Positions 7,804-16,353 of a stretch of DNA of 64,000 nucleotides are shown here, in pieces. Each line of letters opens with the position of its first letter. The first letter of the stretch is position 1. The notes under the pieces are model-generated. The model saw only the letters and a program-made list of their open reading frames with translations. It searched no databases and was not told the DNA's origin. Source of the stretch: Pelosinus propionicus DSM 13327 (GTDB lineage Bacteria; Bacillota; Negativicutes; DSM-13327); the NCBI RefSeq assembly GCF_900114615.1, contig NZ_FOTS01000026.1, forward strand, positions 1-64,000, given 5' to 3'. The translations under genes were made by a program, and so were the position numbers.

Positions 7804-9513
7804 ATGAGAAAAGCCGAGACATTTAAGAGCTATATGAAACGCCTGTTCATTCGATATACAGTAGCGCTGATCTTGTTAATGTTTATTTTATTCATTATAT
7901 TTATCATGCTTAATTTTCGACTGTTTGTCACAAAAGCCAATGAAGACTGTAACCAACTGGTAGGCAGATTTGTCAGCGAGCAGTATATCAGCTATCAAAA
8001 TAACATTGAACGTTTTTCACAAAGTGATCAATTCAAAAAAGCGCTTTTGAAGGGTGAAAATCTCAACGAAGTTAACCGCGAGTTGTATCAGTTTTGTCTG
8101 AGTCAGCAAATTAAATCGAACTTTGTATTGTTAAGAGGTGAGAGTAGTATTGTCTCTACTAATCTTTATAAAACAAATCAGATGCTATTTTTAGCAAATG
8201 GTATTGTGAGAGATGTATTTACTCGTTTAAATAGTGATCCTGGTGCTACCTATAGCGGAGCGATTGGAATTCCCTATGATAATGGACAAAAATCCGATCT
8301 GATGTTTGCAAGAGCTATAGTATCAGATAGCGGACAGATTTTAGGTTATCTGATCTTCGGTCTGCAAGAGGACAGTCTTAGTTCATTTATGCGCAACAGG
8401 GATGCCGATATAATTCTAATCACCGATCGGTTTAATAATGTTATATTCTCTACGAATAGTTTAATTATCGATTCGATGGGAAAATATAAGTCGGAACAGG
8501 AAGACCTGACTTCAGCGATAATCGACCAAAAGCCCTATTATGTCACGAATGGTATACTGCCAGAGGGCAAAATAAAAATCATCACAATGACTTCGATTGC
8601 CAAACAGCAGCAGCTAATTGAATTTGGTGTGATATTTTTGTCTGGGATGAGCTGTTTTTTAATTATGCTTGTGCGGGTGTTAGCAGATAAGGTAACTACT
8701 AAAAATTTGCGTTCCATTGATGAATTGCTTTATGCCGTGAGCGAGTGTCGAACAGGCAATATCCATTACCGAATTAAGTCAAAAACCTTTGATGAATTCC
8801 AAACGCTATATGATGAATTCAATAACATGATGATTAAAGTTCAGCAGCTGATCAAAAACAATGATGAACTTGCTGAACGCAAAAGATGGATGGAAGTAAA
8901 ACACCTTAAAGGGCAGTTTAATCCTCATTTTATGTTTAATGTCATGGAAACGCTGCGCTATGTAATTGCAATCGATCCTAACCAGGCATCTCAGATGGTA
9001 GTATCATTTGCTAACCTTATGCGCTATAGCATCAACTATGGCAGTACTCATGTTTCCTTAAAAACGGATATTAGTTATGTTAAAGACTATCTTTTATTGC
9101 AGAAAATGAGATACAATCAGCGATTGGAATACAATATTGAGATTGAGGAAGCTCTTTTGCAATATAAAGTACCTAAATTGTTTATTCAGCCAATTGTAGA
9201 AAATAGCATAGTGCACGGTTTAGAGAATACCAGAAAACTAAGGGTACAGATTACTGGGCGGGCTTTAGATCAGCGGCTTGCACTTTGCATCGAAGATGAC
9301 GGACCTGGTATCAGCGAAGAAGCACTTACTGCGCTGCGGGCATTACTTAATAATGAAAATGCCATGCCCAAACGTATTGGCTTGTACAATGTTCATCGGA
9401 CAGCACAATTGCTGTATGGTAAGGATTATGGGCTAAACCTTGAAAGCTTACAGGGTAAAGGTCTAAGAGTAACCCTGACGATGCCGATTGTGTTGGAGGA
9501 TGATGATGTATAA
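7804..9513 (+). CDS. Sensor histidine kinase, YesM/LytS-like
   Basis: The 569-residue kinase has a membrane segment at about 17-38, a large extracytoplasmic sensor of roughly 230 residues, a second membrane segment near 275-297, a HAMP-like linker, and a His_kinase (5TM-5TMR/YesM class) core. The phospho-acceptor His lies in GQFNPHFMFNVME near residue 378, and the ATP-binding region shows PIVENSIVHGLE (N box), DDGPGIS (G1 box) and RIGLYNVHRT (G2-like box). It partners with the AraC-type response regulator whose start overlaps this gene by 8 bases. YesM/YesN pairs commonly control neighbouring sugar importers, so the upstream ABC operon is the likely target. The external signal may be the transported compound itself, but nothing in the sequence proves it. 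Confidence 0.9.
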   Translation: MRKAETFKSYMKRLFIRYTVALILLMFILFIIFIMLNFRLFVTKANEDCNQLVGRFVSEQYISYQNNIERFSQSDQFKKALLKGENLNEVNRELYQFCLSQQIKSNFVLLRGESSIVSTNLYKTNQMLFLANGIVRDVFTRLNSDPGATYSGAIGIPYDNGQKSDLMFARAIVSDSGQILGYLIFGLQEDSLSSFMRNRDADIILITDRFNNVIFSTNSLIIDSMGKYKSEQEDLTSAIIDQKPYYVTNGILPEGKIKIITMTSIAKQQQLIEFGVIFLSGMSCFLIMLVRVLADKVTTKNLRSIDELLYAVSECRTGNIHYRIKSKTFDEFQTLYDEFNNMMIKVQQLIKNNDELAERKRWMEVKHLKGQFNPHFMFNVMETLRYVIAIDPNQASQMVVSFANLMRYSINYGSTHVSLKTDISYVKDYLLLQKMRYNQRLEYNIEIEEALLQYKVPKLFIQPIVENSIVHGLENTRKLRVQITGRALDQRLALCIEDDGPGISEEALTALRALLNNENAMPKRIGLYNVHRTAQLLYGKDYGLNLESLQGKGLRVTLTMPIVLEDDDV

Positions 9514-10303
9514 GATTCTGATAGTGGAAGACGAGGATACAATCCGTAAGGGACTAATTTTTATGGTGGATTGGCTGAAGGTCAACTGCGTTGTAGCAGC
9601 TGAAGCATCTGACGGGGAAGAGGGGCTTGAAAAGATCAAGGAAATCCGCCCCGACATTGTGATTACGGATGTGAAAATGCCGTTTAAAAGTGGAATACAG
9701 ATGCTTGAAGAAAGTATAGCTCTTTATGGATATGAGGCCATCATCATTTCAGGTTACAGTGAGTTCGAGTACGCCAAAAAGGCGATCACTTTGAATGTCA
9801 CTGAATACCTGCTAAAGCCAATTGACTTTGGACATCTCTACCAGACCATTGAGAAACTGACATGCAAGATTGAAGCCAGCCAGCAATTGAAAAAATATAT
9901 AAAATCTCTGGATTATAAGCCTACAGATTTAATACTCGACAGACAACTGCTGCAAGGTTTTAAAAATAAATATGTCGGTAAAATGTTAGAACAAATTAAA
10001 ACCTGTTACAATCAGAAAATATCCCTCAATGACCTAAGCAAGAAATACGGGCTTTCAAGTACATACTTAAACGCTAAGTTCAAAACGGAAACCAATTATA
10101 CGTTTAATGACTTCTTAAACCGCTATCGTGTATTACAGGCAGTTGAACTTTTGAAACAAGAGAAAATGATGATATATGAAATAGCAAAAGCCGTAGGGTT
10201 TCAGGACTATAAATATTTTATTCAAGTATTCAAAAAATACATTGGATGTTCTCCCAGCAAGTTCTTAAGTACATTAGATGCACAGACGACTCAATCGACC
10301 TAA
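9506..10303 (+). CDS. AraC-type response regulator, YesN-like
   Basis: The ATG at 9506 is chosen because GGAGG ends 6 bases upstream, although in-frame TTG and ATG codons precede it. The 265-residue protein has a receiver domain (acidic pocket EDED near residue 8, phospho-acceptor Asp in IVITDVKMP near 53, Lys in EYLLKPIDF near 103) and a C-terminal double helix-turn-helix AraC domain from about 165 to 260 (NDLSKKYGLSSTYLNAKFK, then EIAKAVGFQDYKYFIQVFKK). It is translated from the same message as the kinase. Its stop overlaps by a few bases the stop of the convergent nitroreductase gene, so the two transcripts converge without a terminator between them. Confidence 0.92.
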   Translation: MYKILIVEDEDTIRKGLIFMVDWLKVNCVVAAEASDGEEGLEKIKEIRPDIVITDVKMPFKSGIQMLEESIALYGYEAIIISGYSEFEYAKKAITLNVTEYLLKPIDFGHLYQTIEKLTCKIEASQQLKKYIKSLDYKPTDLILDRQLLQGFKNKYVGKMLEQIKTCYNQKISLNDLSKKYGLSSTYLNAKFKTETNYTFNDFLNRYRVLQAVELLKQEKMMIYEIAKAVGFQDYKYFIQVFKKYIGCSPSKFLSTLDAQTTQST

Positions 10304-10887
10304 TCCAGCCATTTGACTTTTTTGGTCAAATCCGGATCTTGCCGTGGTCTGGGCTGAGGAATAACTGCAGGGTAACCCAATGGGGTAATGGCGACAATTT
10401 CTCTAGTTGCAGGAATTTCTAATAAATCCCGCAGATGTTTTTCGTCGCCCAAAGGACCAGTCATCCAGCAACCACCTAATCCTAAGGCGGCAGCTGCCAA
10501 TAGCATGTTTTCTATGGCTGCACTGGTGCTTTCCAAATATGCTTTTCGATAAACCGGATCGCTGCTGGCTTCGGTCAAAATTACAATTACAATCGGAGCA
10601 TCTCCGTAGACGTTAGCGAAGTTAATAAACTCATTGCGTGGCATAAATGCTTTGTCGGGGGCTTCATCCCAATCTTTTGTATATTTGTCGACAATTCTCC
10701 CATAATTTTTTCCCATTTTATTTTTCTTATCGCCGGATACGATTAAGAACTCCCAGGGTTGTAAATTTAATGCCGACGGGGCCCAGTTTGCTGCATCTAA
10801 TATTTTCAGTAGATCCTCCTTTTTCACTAGGTCGGTCTTATACTTGCGAATAGATCTTCATTTTTGTATGACCTCAAAAAATTCCAT
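10300..10887 (-). pseudogene. Nitroreductase-family gene with in-frame TGA at codon 10
   Basis: The expected start is the ATG at 10885-10887, preceded by AGGAGTG. From there the frame reads MEFFEVIQK, then TGA (10858-10860), then RSIRKYKTDLVKKEDLL and continues unbroken to the stop at 10300. In nitroreductases the FMN-phosphate motif here is normally RRS-x-R, so TGA stands where CGA (Arg) would be expected; a single C-to-T change explains it. The remainder looks intact (NWAPSALNLQPWEF, LGLGGCWMTGP), about 175 codons after a GTG at 10827, but that GTG has no ribosome site and would lose the first FMN-binding residues. It is divergent from an HxlR regulator, a common pairing. Selenocysteine in place of this Arg is unlikely. 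Confidence 0.75.
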
Positions 10888-10931
10888 GATAATTTCACTC
10901 CTATCCATTTTGCTTGGTACTCTTTGAGCTT

Positions 10932-11003
10932 AATAGTATCTTCACATGAATATTTTTGCAAGTACGCACATTTATATGATATACTACTAAAAATAATACT
11001 ATT
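10932..11003. promoter_or_regulatory. Inverted repeat between nitroreductase and hxlR-like genes
   Basis: AATAGTAT at 10932-10939 and its complement ATACTATT at 10996-11003 flank the divergent promoter region, which also holds a TATGATATAC box. HxlR proteins often bind inverted repeats in such intergenic regions and respond to aldehydes or redox stress. The assignment is by position only. Confidence 0.35.
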
Positions 11004-11020
11004 GAGAAGGATAAAAAATT

Positions 11021-11359
11021 ATGGCAAAATTTCATTTTCAAGAAGGAACTTGCCCTGTGCTGGCCGTCCAAAATCTCATTACTGGGAAATGGAAACTTCT
11101 GATTCTATGGCAATTGAGTCAGGGAACGAAACGGTTTAATGAGCTGCAAAAGCTGCTGCCTGATATTTCCCAAGGAATACTTACCCACCAATTACGGGAA
11201 TTAGAACAGGATAGACTCGTTCATAGAGAGGTCTATAAGGAAGTACCACCTAAAGTTGAATACTCATTAACTGAAATTGGTCAAAGCTTTATACCCGTCT
11301 TAAACGTTGTATGTGAATGGGGCACCGTTTATTTAAGTAATATAAAATCTTTAAATTAA
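11021..11359 (+). CDS. HxlR-family transcriptional regulator
   Basis: The 112-residue protein is a single winged-helix domain of the HxlR/MarR-like group: the N-terminal [22 protein letters not shown] motif (shown here in two parts: [10 protein letters not shown] and [12 protein letters not shown]), the [20 protein letters not shown] recognition helix region, and a wing with [15 protein letters not shown]. The conserved Cys near residue 11 is the redox- or aldehyde-sensing Cys position in characterised relatives. It is transcribed away from the nitroreductase gene, which it probably controls together with itself. The start is backed by AAGGA. Confidence 0.88.
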   Translation: MAKFHFQEGTCPVLAVQNLITGKWKLLILWQLSQGTKRFNELQKLLPDISQGILTHQLRELEQDRLVHREVYKEVPPKVEYSLTEIGQSFIPVLNVVCEWGTVYLSNIKSLN

Positions 11360-11606
11360 AAAAATACAAGGTAGCCACTTGTCCTTCCTTATGAGGATGA
11401 AATTATAATTAATGAACAAAATAAAAAGTACATAATAAGCTGCAAGTAGGGGAGGTTTGAAATCATACTTCAGAATACAAGTTGAGTGCCTTAGTGAGGC
11501 TGCGATTTAACAAGACCAAATGTTTGTCAATTCATAATTAATATGGAAAATGCCAAAATATAATCTTCGTTTCTGCAGCTTACTCTATATAAAGTGAGGG
11601 GTTTAC

Positions 11607-12476
11607 ATGCATAATAAAAAAACATCTAAACAACGAGCCTGGAAAGAAATACAGCGGTATATTATACTGTTTATTGGTTCTGTTATCTATGCGGCGGGAC
11701 TAGAAATCTTTTTAGTTCCCAATAATGTTATTGATGGTGGTGTAGTTGGTATTGCGATCATGGCCAGTCATCTAACTGGTTTGCCGTTGGGAGTATTCCT
11801 GATTATCATTAACATACCGTTCATTTATTTGGGATATAAGCAAATTGGTAAAACTTTTACATTATCAACGATATTTTCGATTATAGTATTGTCCTATTTC
11901 ACTAAAATGTTCTTGCCTGTTCCTGGTTTTACAGATGATTTATTTTTAGCCTCAATTTTTGGAGGTATCATTCTAGGGATCGGTGTAGGTCTCATTGTGC
12001 GTTACGGCGGTTCATTGGATGGATCAGAAATTGTAGCGATATTAATGGACAAGAAAAGCAGCTTTTCTGTAGGTGAGATTGTCATGATCATCAACCTGTT
12101 TATTTTAAGTGGGGCTGGACTAGTGTTTGGCTGGGACCGCGCCATGTATTCTCTGGTTACATATTTTATTGCTTCGAAGGTAATTGATATCGTCATTGAA
12201 GGTTTGGATGAATCAAAAGCTGTTATCATTGTTTCAGATCATTCGGCTTCCATTGCCGAAGCTCTCATGGCTCGGCTGGGTAGGGGCGTGACGATTTTGC
12301 ACGGTGAAGGTGCCTATAAAGGTGACGAAAAACATATTCTCTATACTGTGATTACCAGACTAGAGATGGCAAAATTTAAATCACTCGTTTCAGAAATTGA
12401 TGAAGATGCTTTTATAACGATTAACGATGTGCATGATGTTATGGGTGGGACATTTAAAAAGAGAGCTATTCATTAA
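11607..12476 (+). CDS. yitT: YitT-family membrane protein
   Basis: The 289-residue protein has the two-part layout of the YitT family: five to six membrane segments in the first 200 residues (for example FIGSVIYAAGLEIFLVPN and the VRYGGSLDGSEIVAILM motif near 135) and a cytoplasmic DUF2179 domain at the C-terminus (ITRLEMAKFKSLVSEIDEDAF). Members are common and often multi-copy in Firmicutes; their transport or regulatory role is not established. It stands alone between HxlR and a convergent terminator. Confidence 0.88.
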   Translation: MHNKKTSKQRAWKEIQRYIILFIGSVIYAAGLEIFLVPNNVIDGGVVGIAIMASHLTGLPLGVFLIIINIPFIYLGYKQIGKTFTLSTIFSIIVLSYFTKMFLPVPGFTDDLFLASIFGGIILGIGVGLIVRYGGSLDGSEIVAILMDKKSSFSVGEIVMIINLFILSGAGLVFGWDRAMYSLVTYFIASKVIDIVIEGLDESKAVIIVSDHSASIAEALMARLGRGVTILHGEGAYKGDEKHILYTVITRLEMAKFKSLVSEIDEDAFITINDVHDVMGGTFKKRAIH

Positions 12477-12486
12477 AAGTAAAAAA

Positions 12487-12532
12487 ACAATAGGCCAGTA
12501 CTGCTTGCTATGCAGCACTGGCCTATTATTGT
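12487..12532. terminator. Bidirectional terminator between convergent genes
   Basis: AATAGGCCAGT and ACTGGCCTATT form the outer stem with CTGC/GCAG inside. It has A-rich sequence on the left and T-rich on the right, so it serves yitT and the convergent nitroreductase gene. Confidence 0.8.
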
Positions 12533-12546
12533 CCTAAAGTAAATTT

Positions 12547-13077
12547 TTATTCATTAATAGCAAATGTATTATAGAATATAGTTTTTTCTTTGTCGTACCG
12601 CTTATCATGGTTCGGATTGGGTGATGAAGCTTTATCCGGATAGCCAATAGGTAATAAGGCAACAGGCACGATAGTAGACGGTAAGGAGAAGATATTTTGA
12701 ATTAAGGCTGGATCAAAGTGCCCAACCCATGTGCTTCCCAGCCCTAAATGGGCTGCTTCTAACATCATGTGAGTTGTGACAATACTGGCGTCCACATAGC
12801 CGCTGTCGTTGTTGTCGTAGGGCCTTTTCCAGCTCACAGTAGTGTCATAGCCAATGAGCAGCACTAAAGGTGCATTGAAATGATAGGTTGTGCAGGTTTT
12901 TAATTTACTTAAACTTGCTTCGCTGTTAAGCACAAGTATACGTTGTGGCTGCGCGTTTGCTGCAGTTGGCGCAAGGCGGCCAGCTTCTAGAATGAGATCT
13001 AGTTTGCCGGGTTCTACCTGCTGCTGGCTAAATTTCCTAACGGAATATCTTACTTTTGCCAATTCTAAAAAATTCAT
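12547..13077 (-). CDS. Nitroreductase-family flavoprotein
   Basis: The 176-residue protein carries the nitroreductase fold: an N-terminal RYSVRKF FMN-phosphate motif near residue 10, LAPTAANAQPQR near 35, and the conserved core SIVTTHMMLEAAHLGLGSTWVGHF near residue 98 (given in overlapping form: MMLEAAHLGLGSTWVG). The reaction is probably NAD(P)H-dependent reduction of a nitro, quinone or flavin-like substrate in the cytoplasm, as for the family. It lies 22 bases after the C39-like peptidase gene on the same strand, so the two may share a transcript, though the functions do not obviously connect. Its own AGGCG-type ribosome site precedes the ATG. It has an intact Arg motif, unlike the disrupted paralogue at 10.3-10.9 kb. 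Confidence 0.87.
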   Translation of the reverse strand: MNFLELAKVRYSVRKFSQQQVEPGKLDLILEAGRLAPTAANAQPQRILVLNSEASLSKLKTCTTYHFNAPLVLLIGYDTTVSWKRPYDNNDSGYVDASIVTTHMMLEAAHLGLGSTWVGHFDPALIQNIFSLPSTIVPVALLPIGYPDKASSPNPNHDKRYDKEKTIFYNTFAINE

Positions 13078-13099
13078 AATAACGCCTCCATTCTATTTT

Positions 13100-13897
13100 T
13101 TAGTGAGGTGCTTTCACTGTCAGCCATTGTTGCGTTTTTTGACCTTTTGGCAGCATGTGGGCATCAAACCACATATAATAAAATTTTTCTACTGGGTTAA
13201 TAACGTATCCGTCTTGCAGGTGATCCCCCGTGTCATAAGGATCTGCCAATATGAGGACATCATCAGCTATTGTCTTCGTTTCCATAGTATCATAACCGAT
13301 AATCACTCTCCAATGTCCGCCCCAATCAATATTTTCGACCATGATAGGGGTATTGTTTTTTAAGTTTGAAATTATAAATTCTTTGAATTCATTAATGCCT
13401 GAAAATGTAGTGCCATCTTTCTGAGCAGTAGTTAGACTGGATTTAACATCCCAGCCAATGCTCTTAAAAAATGCAGACATTCCTCTTGTATCTGTACCCG
13501 TTCCTGGTTTTGTTTTCATTATCTTAGCAATTTTAAGTTCATCCCAATTTGTATTCCCAGAATAATACAGTACAGTTAACGCAGCTGCAGGGCCGCAAGT
13601 AATTTCTGTAGTTTGCTGATATGTTTGATACTTCGGCAAAATGGTTAATGTATCGGTGGATCTCATATTGAAGAAATCGACCGATTTATAATAAGGAGAG
13701 TCAATGACATTACCTAGGCCGTTATACGAAGAGGCACCTTGACTAGTAACGTCATAGCCCGGAGGATAAGGAATAACACGGCTTTGTTCAACGTTCTCTT
13801 TCAAAACTGCGTCAGCTGCGAATGCGATATTCGCCGTATCCAAACTGATTCCTAAAAGAATATAAGTAACAACTAACAAATATAAGCGTTTTTTCAC
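13100..13897 (-). CDS. Secreted C39-like cysteine peptidase
   Basis: The GTG start at 13897 follows GGAGTGG. The 265-residue protein begins with a signal peptide (KKR, hydrophobic stretch, cleavage likely after AFA near residue 27). The mature part contains the papain-like C39 family triad: Cys in EITCGPAAAL near residue 100, His in GGHWRVIIGYD near 195, and Asp in LILADPYD near 215. It lacks the ABC exporter domains of bacteriocin-processing C39 enzymes, so it is a stand-alone exported peptidase-like protein. Substrate unknown. The nitroreductase gene follows 22 bases downstream. Confidence 0.82.
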   Translation of the reverse strand: MKKRLYLLVVTYILLGISLDTANIAFAADAVLKENVEQSRVIPYPPGYDVTSQGASSYNGLGNVIDSPYYKSVDFFNMRSTDTLTILPKYQTYQQTTEITCGPAAALTVLYYSGNTNWDELKIAKIMKTKPGTGTDTRGMSAFFKSIGWDVKSSLTTAQKDGTTFSGINEFKEFIISNLKNNTPIMVENIDWGGHWRVIIGYDTMETKTIADDVLILADPYDTGDHLQDGYVINPVEKFYYMWFDAHMLPKGQKTQQWLTVKAPH

Positions 13898-14172
13898 ATT
13901 ACCACTCCATTCTTATATTTTAAAATTTATTTATATACATTGTAGTGCTTATTTCTATTATTTATACCATTCTCCTCCTTACCATAGAATTGATGCAAAC
14001 CGTTGAAACGTCCTGTTAATTGATCAAGTGTTTTACCGCTTATTAACGTATGCATTGGTATCCTGCTATTTGTGAAAAAATGCTACAATACAGATTTGCA
14101 GGATTCAGCATTTTCAAAGAGAAGATAGCAAGGAACTGTCTTGTGAAAATAGTATGTTGTAGAGGTGATAGA

Positions 14173-16056
14173 ATGAAGATTCTTATTGTTGTGCCTTATG
14201 TAAGTGTTGCTGAATTTATCAAGATGATTATACAGGAACAAGATGATAAGGAATGGGAATATGAGATTCTTGTCAATATAGGAGTCCGGTTAATTGTAAG
14301 CCAAAACATTAAATCTGATGTTGTGATTGCCAGAGGCGTTACTGCCAGCGCACTGAAAAAGAAATTACCCAACACGCCAGTAGTGGATCTTTTAGTAAGC
14401 GGTTATGATATCTTGCGTTCGATTAAGGAATGCTTAGTTCGTTTTCAGGATCGGAAGATTGGTATTGTAGGCTCTTACGACATGATCTGCGGAGCAAAGA
14501 GTATAGAAAACATTATGGATATTGAACTGGTTACCGTCGAGGTAAACAATGAAGACGATGCTGAAGTAAGTATAGCGAAATTGAAAACAGATGGGATTCA
14601 GACAGTCATTGGTGGTGTAATGTCAAGCAATATAGCTCGGCGAATAGGGATGGACAGCTTATTTATCGAATCCGGGAGAGAAGCGGTCTACTTTGCATTG
14701 CAAGAAGCCAAGCGCGTAGCAACCGTAAGACGCAAGGAACAGGAGCGGACAGAACAATTCCGAGCAATATTAGATTATTCCGATGAAGGAATCATTGCTG
14801 TAGATACGCTAGGAAAAATTAATTTAATGAATACGGCGGCAATTACGATTACCAGTCTACATAATAAGGTTATTGGAAGAAACGTGGAAGACGTCCTGCC
14901 GGAGCTTGATTTAGGTAAAGTTTTAGTTTCAGGAAAATCTGAAATAGGAGAAGTACACACAGTTGCTAATCAGCAAATGGTTATTAATACAGTACCGATT
15001 CTTGTTGCAGGTGAAACGGTTGGGGTTGTTGCAACATTTAAACCGGTTGGCGCTATTCAAGAACTTGAAGGAAAAATTCGCGAAAAAATACATAATCGCG
15101 GGCATGTAGCTAAGTTGAAATTCGAGGATATTTTGGGCAGCAGCAAAGTAATAAAAGATACGATATCCGTTGCTCGTGAATTTAGTCTAGTGAACTCTAA
15201 TGTTCTTATTGTAGGAGAAACTGGAACAGGTAAAGAGGTATTTGCGCAGAGTATACATAATGGAAGTAATCGTTGTAAAGGACCATTTGTGGCTGTAAAT
15301 TGTGCAGCATTACCGGAAAATTTGTTGGAAAGTGAACTTTTTGGCTATGTAGAAGGAGCTTTTACAGGAGCCTCGCGTGGCGGGAAATTTGGATTATTTG
15401 AGCTTGCTCATCGTGGTACTATTTTTTTGGATGAAGTGTCCGAGATTTCACCAAAGATGCAGGGGCGATTGTTAAGGGTCCTGCAGGAACGTGAAATTAT
15501 GCGTTTGGGTGGAGATCGAGTAATTCCTGTTGATGTTCGCATAATAGCTGCTACCAATAAAGATTTGTATGATCTTGTAAAGCAGGGGTTATTTCGTGAG
15601 GATCTATATTATCGTCTTGATATTTTACAACTTAGCATTCCAGCTCTCCGACAGCGTGGAGAAGATATTATACTATTGATGGACCATTTCTATAAACGGT
15701 ATTGCATAAAGAATAAAAAAGGGTACAAAGAAATAAATCAGGAGGCTAAAGCCAAACTTCTCGAATATTCTTGGTTAGGCAACGTAAGAGAATTAAAGAA
15801 CATTGCTGAGCGTTTGGCAGTGCTTAGTAAAAACAGTTGTGTTGACCTTAAAGAGGTTGAAGCTGCACTGCCCAATCGGGAAAGGGCATCGAAATATGAA
15901 ATTAGAAGCAGTGGCAATTTAGACCAGGAATGCTTATACCGGGCTTTAGAAGAGAGTGAGTATCATTATGGTAAGGCAGCTGCTAAATTAGGTATAAGCC
16001 GCACCACATTGTGGAAACGTTTAAAACAGCTTGATGAAAACAAATTGAAAGGATAA
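14173..16056 (+). CDS. Sigma-54-dependent activator with PrpR-type sensor and PAS domains
   Basis: The ATG at 14173 follows GAGGTGAT; the frame is open further upstream but without a ribosome site. The 627-residue protein has a PrpR_N-like small-molecule sensor (about 1-185), a PAS domain (about 193-300), a sigma-54 AAA+ domain and a Fis-type helix-turn-helix at the C-terminus ([20 protein letters not shown]). In the AAA+ part, Walker A is GETGTGKE at 348-355, the sigma-54 contact loop GAFTGA is at 395-400, and Walker B is TIFLDE. It therefore activates RNA polymerase with sigma-54. A sigma-54 promoter lies 130 bases past its stop, ahead of the dehydrogenase and MFS genes, which are the probable targets. 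The inducer is likely a small organic acid or sugar acid. Confidence 0.92.
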   Translation: MKILIVVPYVSVAEFIKMIIQEQDDKEWEYEILVNIGVRLIVSQNIKSDVVIARGVTASALKKKLPNTPVVDLLVSGYDILRSIKECLVRFQDRKIGIVGSYDMICGAKSIENIMDIELVTVEVNNEDDAEVSIAKLKTDGIQTVIGGVMSSNIARRIGMDSLFIESGREAVYFALQEAKRVATVRRKEQERTEQFRAILDYSDEGIIAVDTLGKINLMNTAAITITSLHNKVIGRNVEDVLPELDLGKVLVSGKSEIGEVHTVANQQMVINTVPILVAGETVGVVATFKPVGAIQELEGKIREKIHNRGHVAKLKFEDILGSSKVIKDTISVAREFSLVNSNVLIVGETGTGKEVFAQSIHNGSNRCKGPFVAVNCAALPENLLESELFGYVEGAFTGASRGGKFGLFELAHRGTIFLDEVSEISPKMQGRLLRVLQEREIMRLGGDRVIPVDVRIIAATNKDLYDLVKQGLFREDLYYRLDILQLSIPALRQRGEDIILLMDHFYKRYCIKNKKGYKEINQEAKAKLLEYSWLGNVRELKNIAERLAVLSKNSCVDLKEVEAALPNRERASKYEIRSSGNLDQECLYRALEESEYHYGKAAAKLGISRTTLWKRLKQLDENKLKG

Positions 16057-16071
16057 ACGTTTTAAACAAAA

Positions 16072-16088
16072 TGAACAAAAAATGTTCA
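16072..16088. promoter_or_regulatory. Likely upstream activator site
   Basis: A perfect inverted repeat TGAACA-N5-TGTTCA sits about 100 bases upstream of the sigma-54 promoter, the usual distance for an enhancer-type site bound by the activator encoded just before it. A second short repeat CGAAA-N5-TTTCG follows. Binding by this activator is inferred. Confidence 0.55.
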
Positions 16089-16133
16089 GCGAAAGACAGT
16101 TTCGTATAAAATGTAATATGGAATTATATCCTT

Positions 16134-16162
16134 GCGGGCAGGCGTAAAGCCTGCCTTTTATA
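16134..16162 (+). terminator. Terminator after the sigma-54 activator gene
   Basis: GGCAGGC pairs with GCCTGCC around GTAAA and is followed by TTTTAT. It ends the activator message before the sigma-54 promoter. Confidence 0.8.
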
Positions 16163-16187
16163 ATTATTTATTAAATTTATTAAAGAT

Positions 16188-16203
16188 TGGCATAATTATT
16201 GCA
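16188..16203 (+). promoter_or_regulatory. Sigma-54 (-24/-12) promoter
   Basis: TGGCAT-AATTA-TTGCA matches the -24/-12 consensus (TGGCAC-N5-TTGCA) with one mismatch and the exact 12-base GG-to-GC spacing. Transcription would start near 16213 and cover the dehydrogenase and MFS genes. Confidence 0.85.
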
Positions 16204-16353
16204 TTTTAACTGTAACGACAGCAGTTTTCTGTAAATGTTCACTAAGTAAAAGGTGAAGTTGACTCAAATACATTGTGAGGTGAGGATAAAAAAGAAGAAT
16301 TACAGGTTTCATATTTACGTAACATTTTAAATTTATAAAAAATAGGAGTGTTA

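Noticed and set aside
10858-10860. Selenocysteine decoding of the TGA in the nitroreductase gene.
   Set aside because: The position is normally the Arg that binds FMN phosphate, no SECIS-like hairpin is evident directly after it, and a CGA-to-TGA change is simpler.
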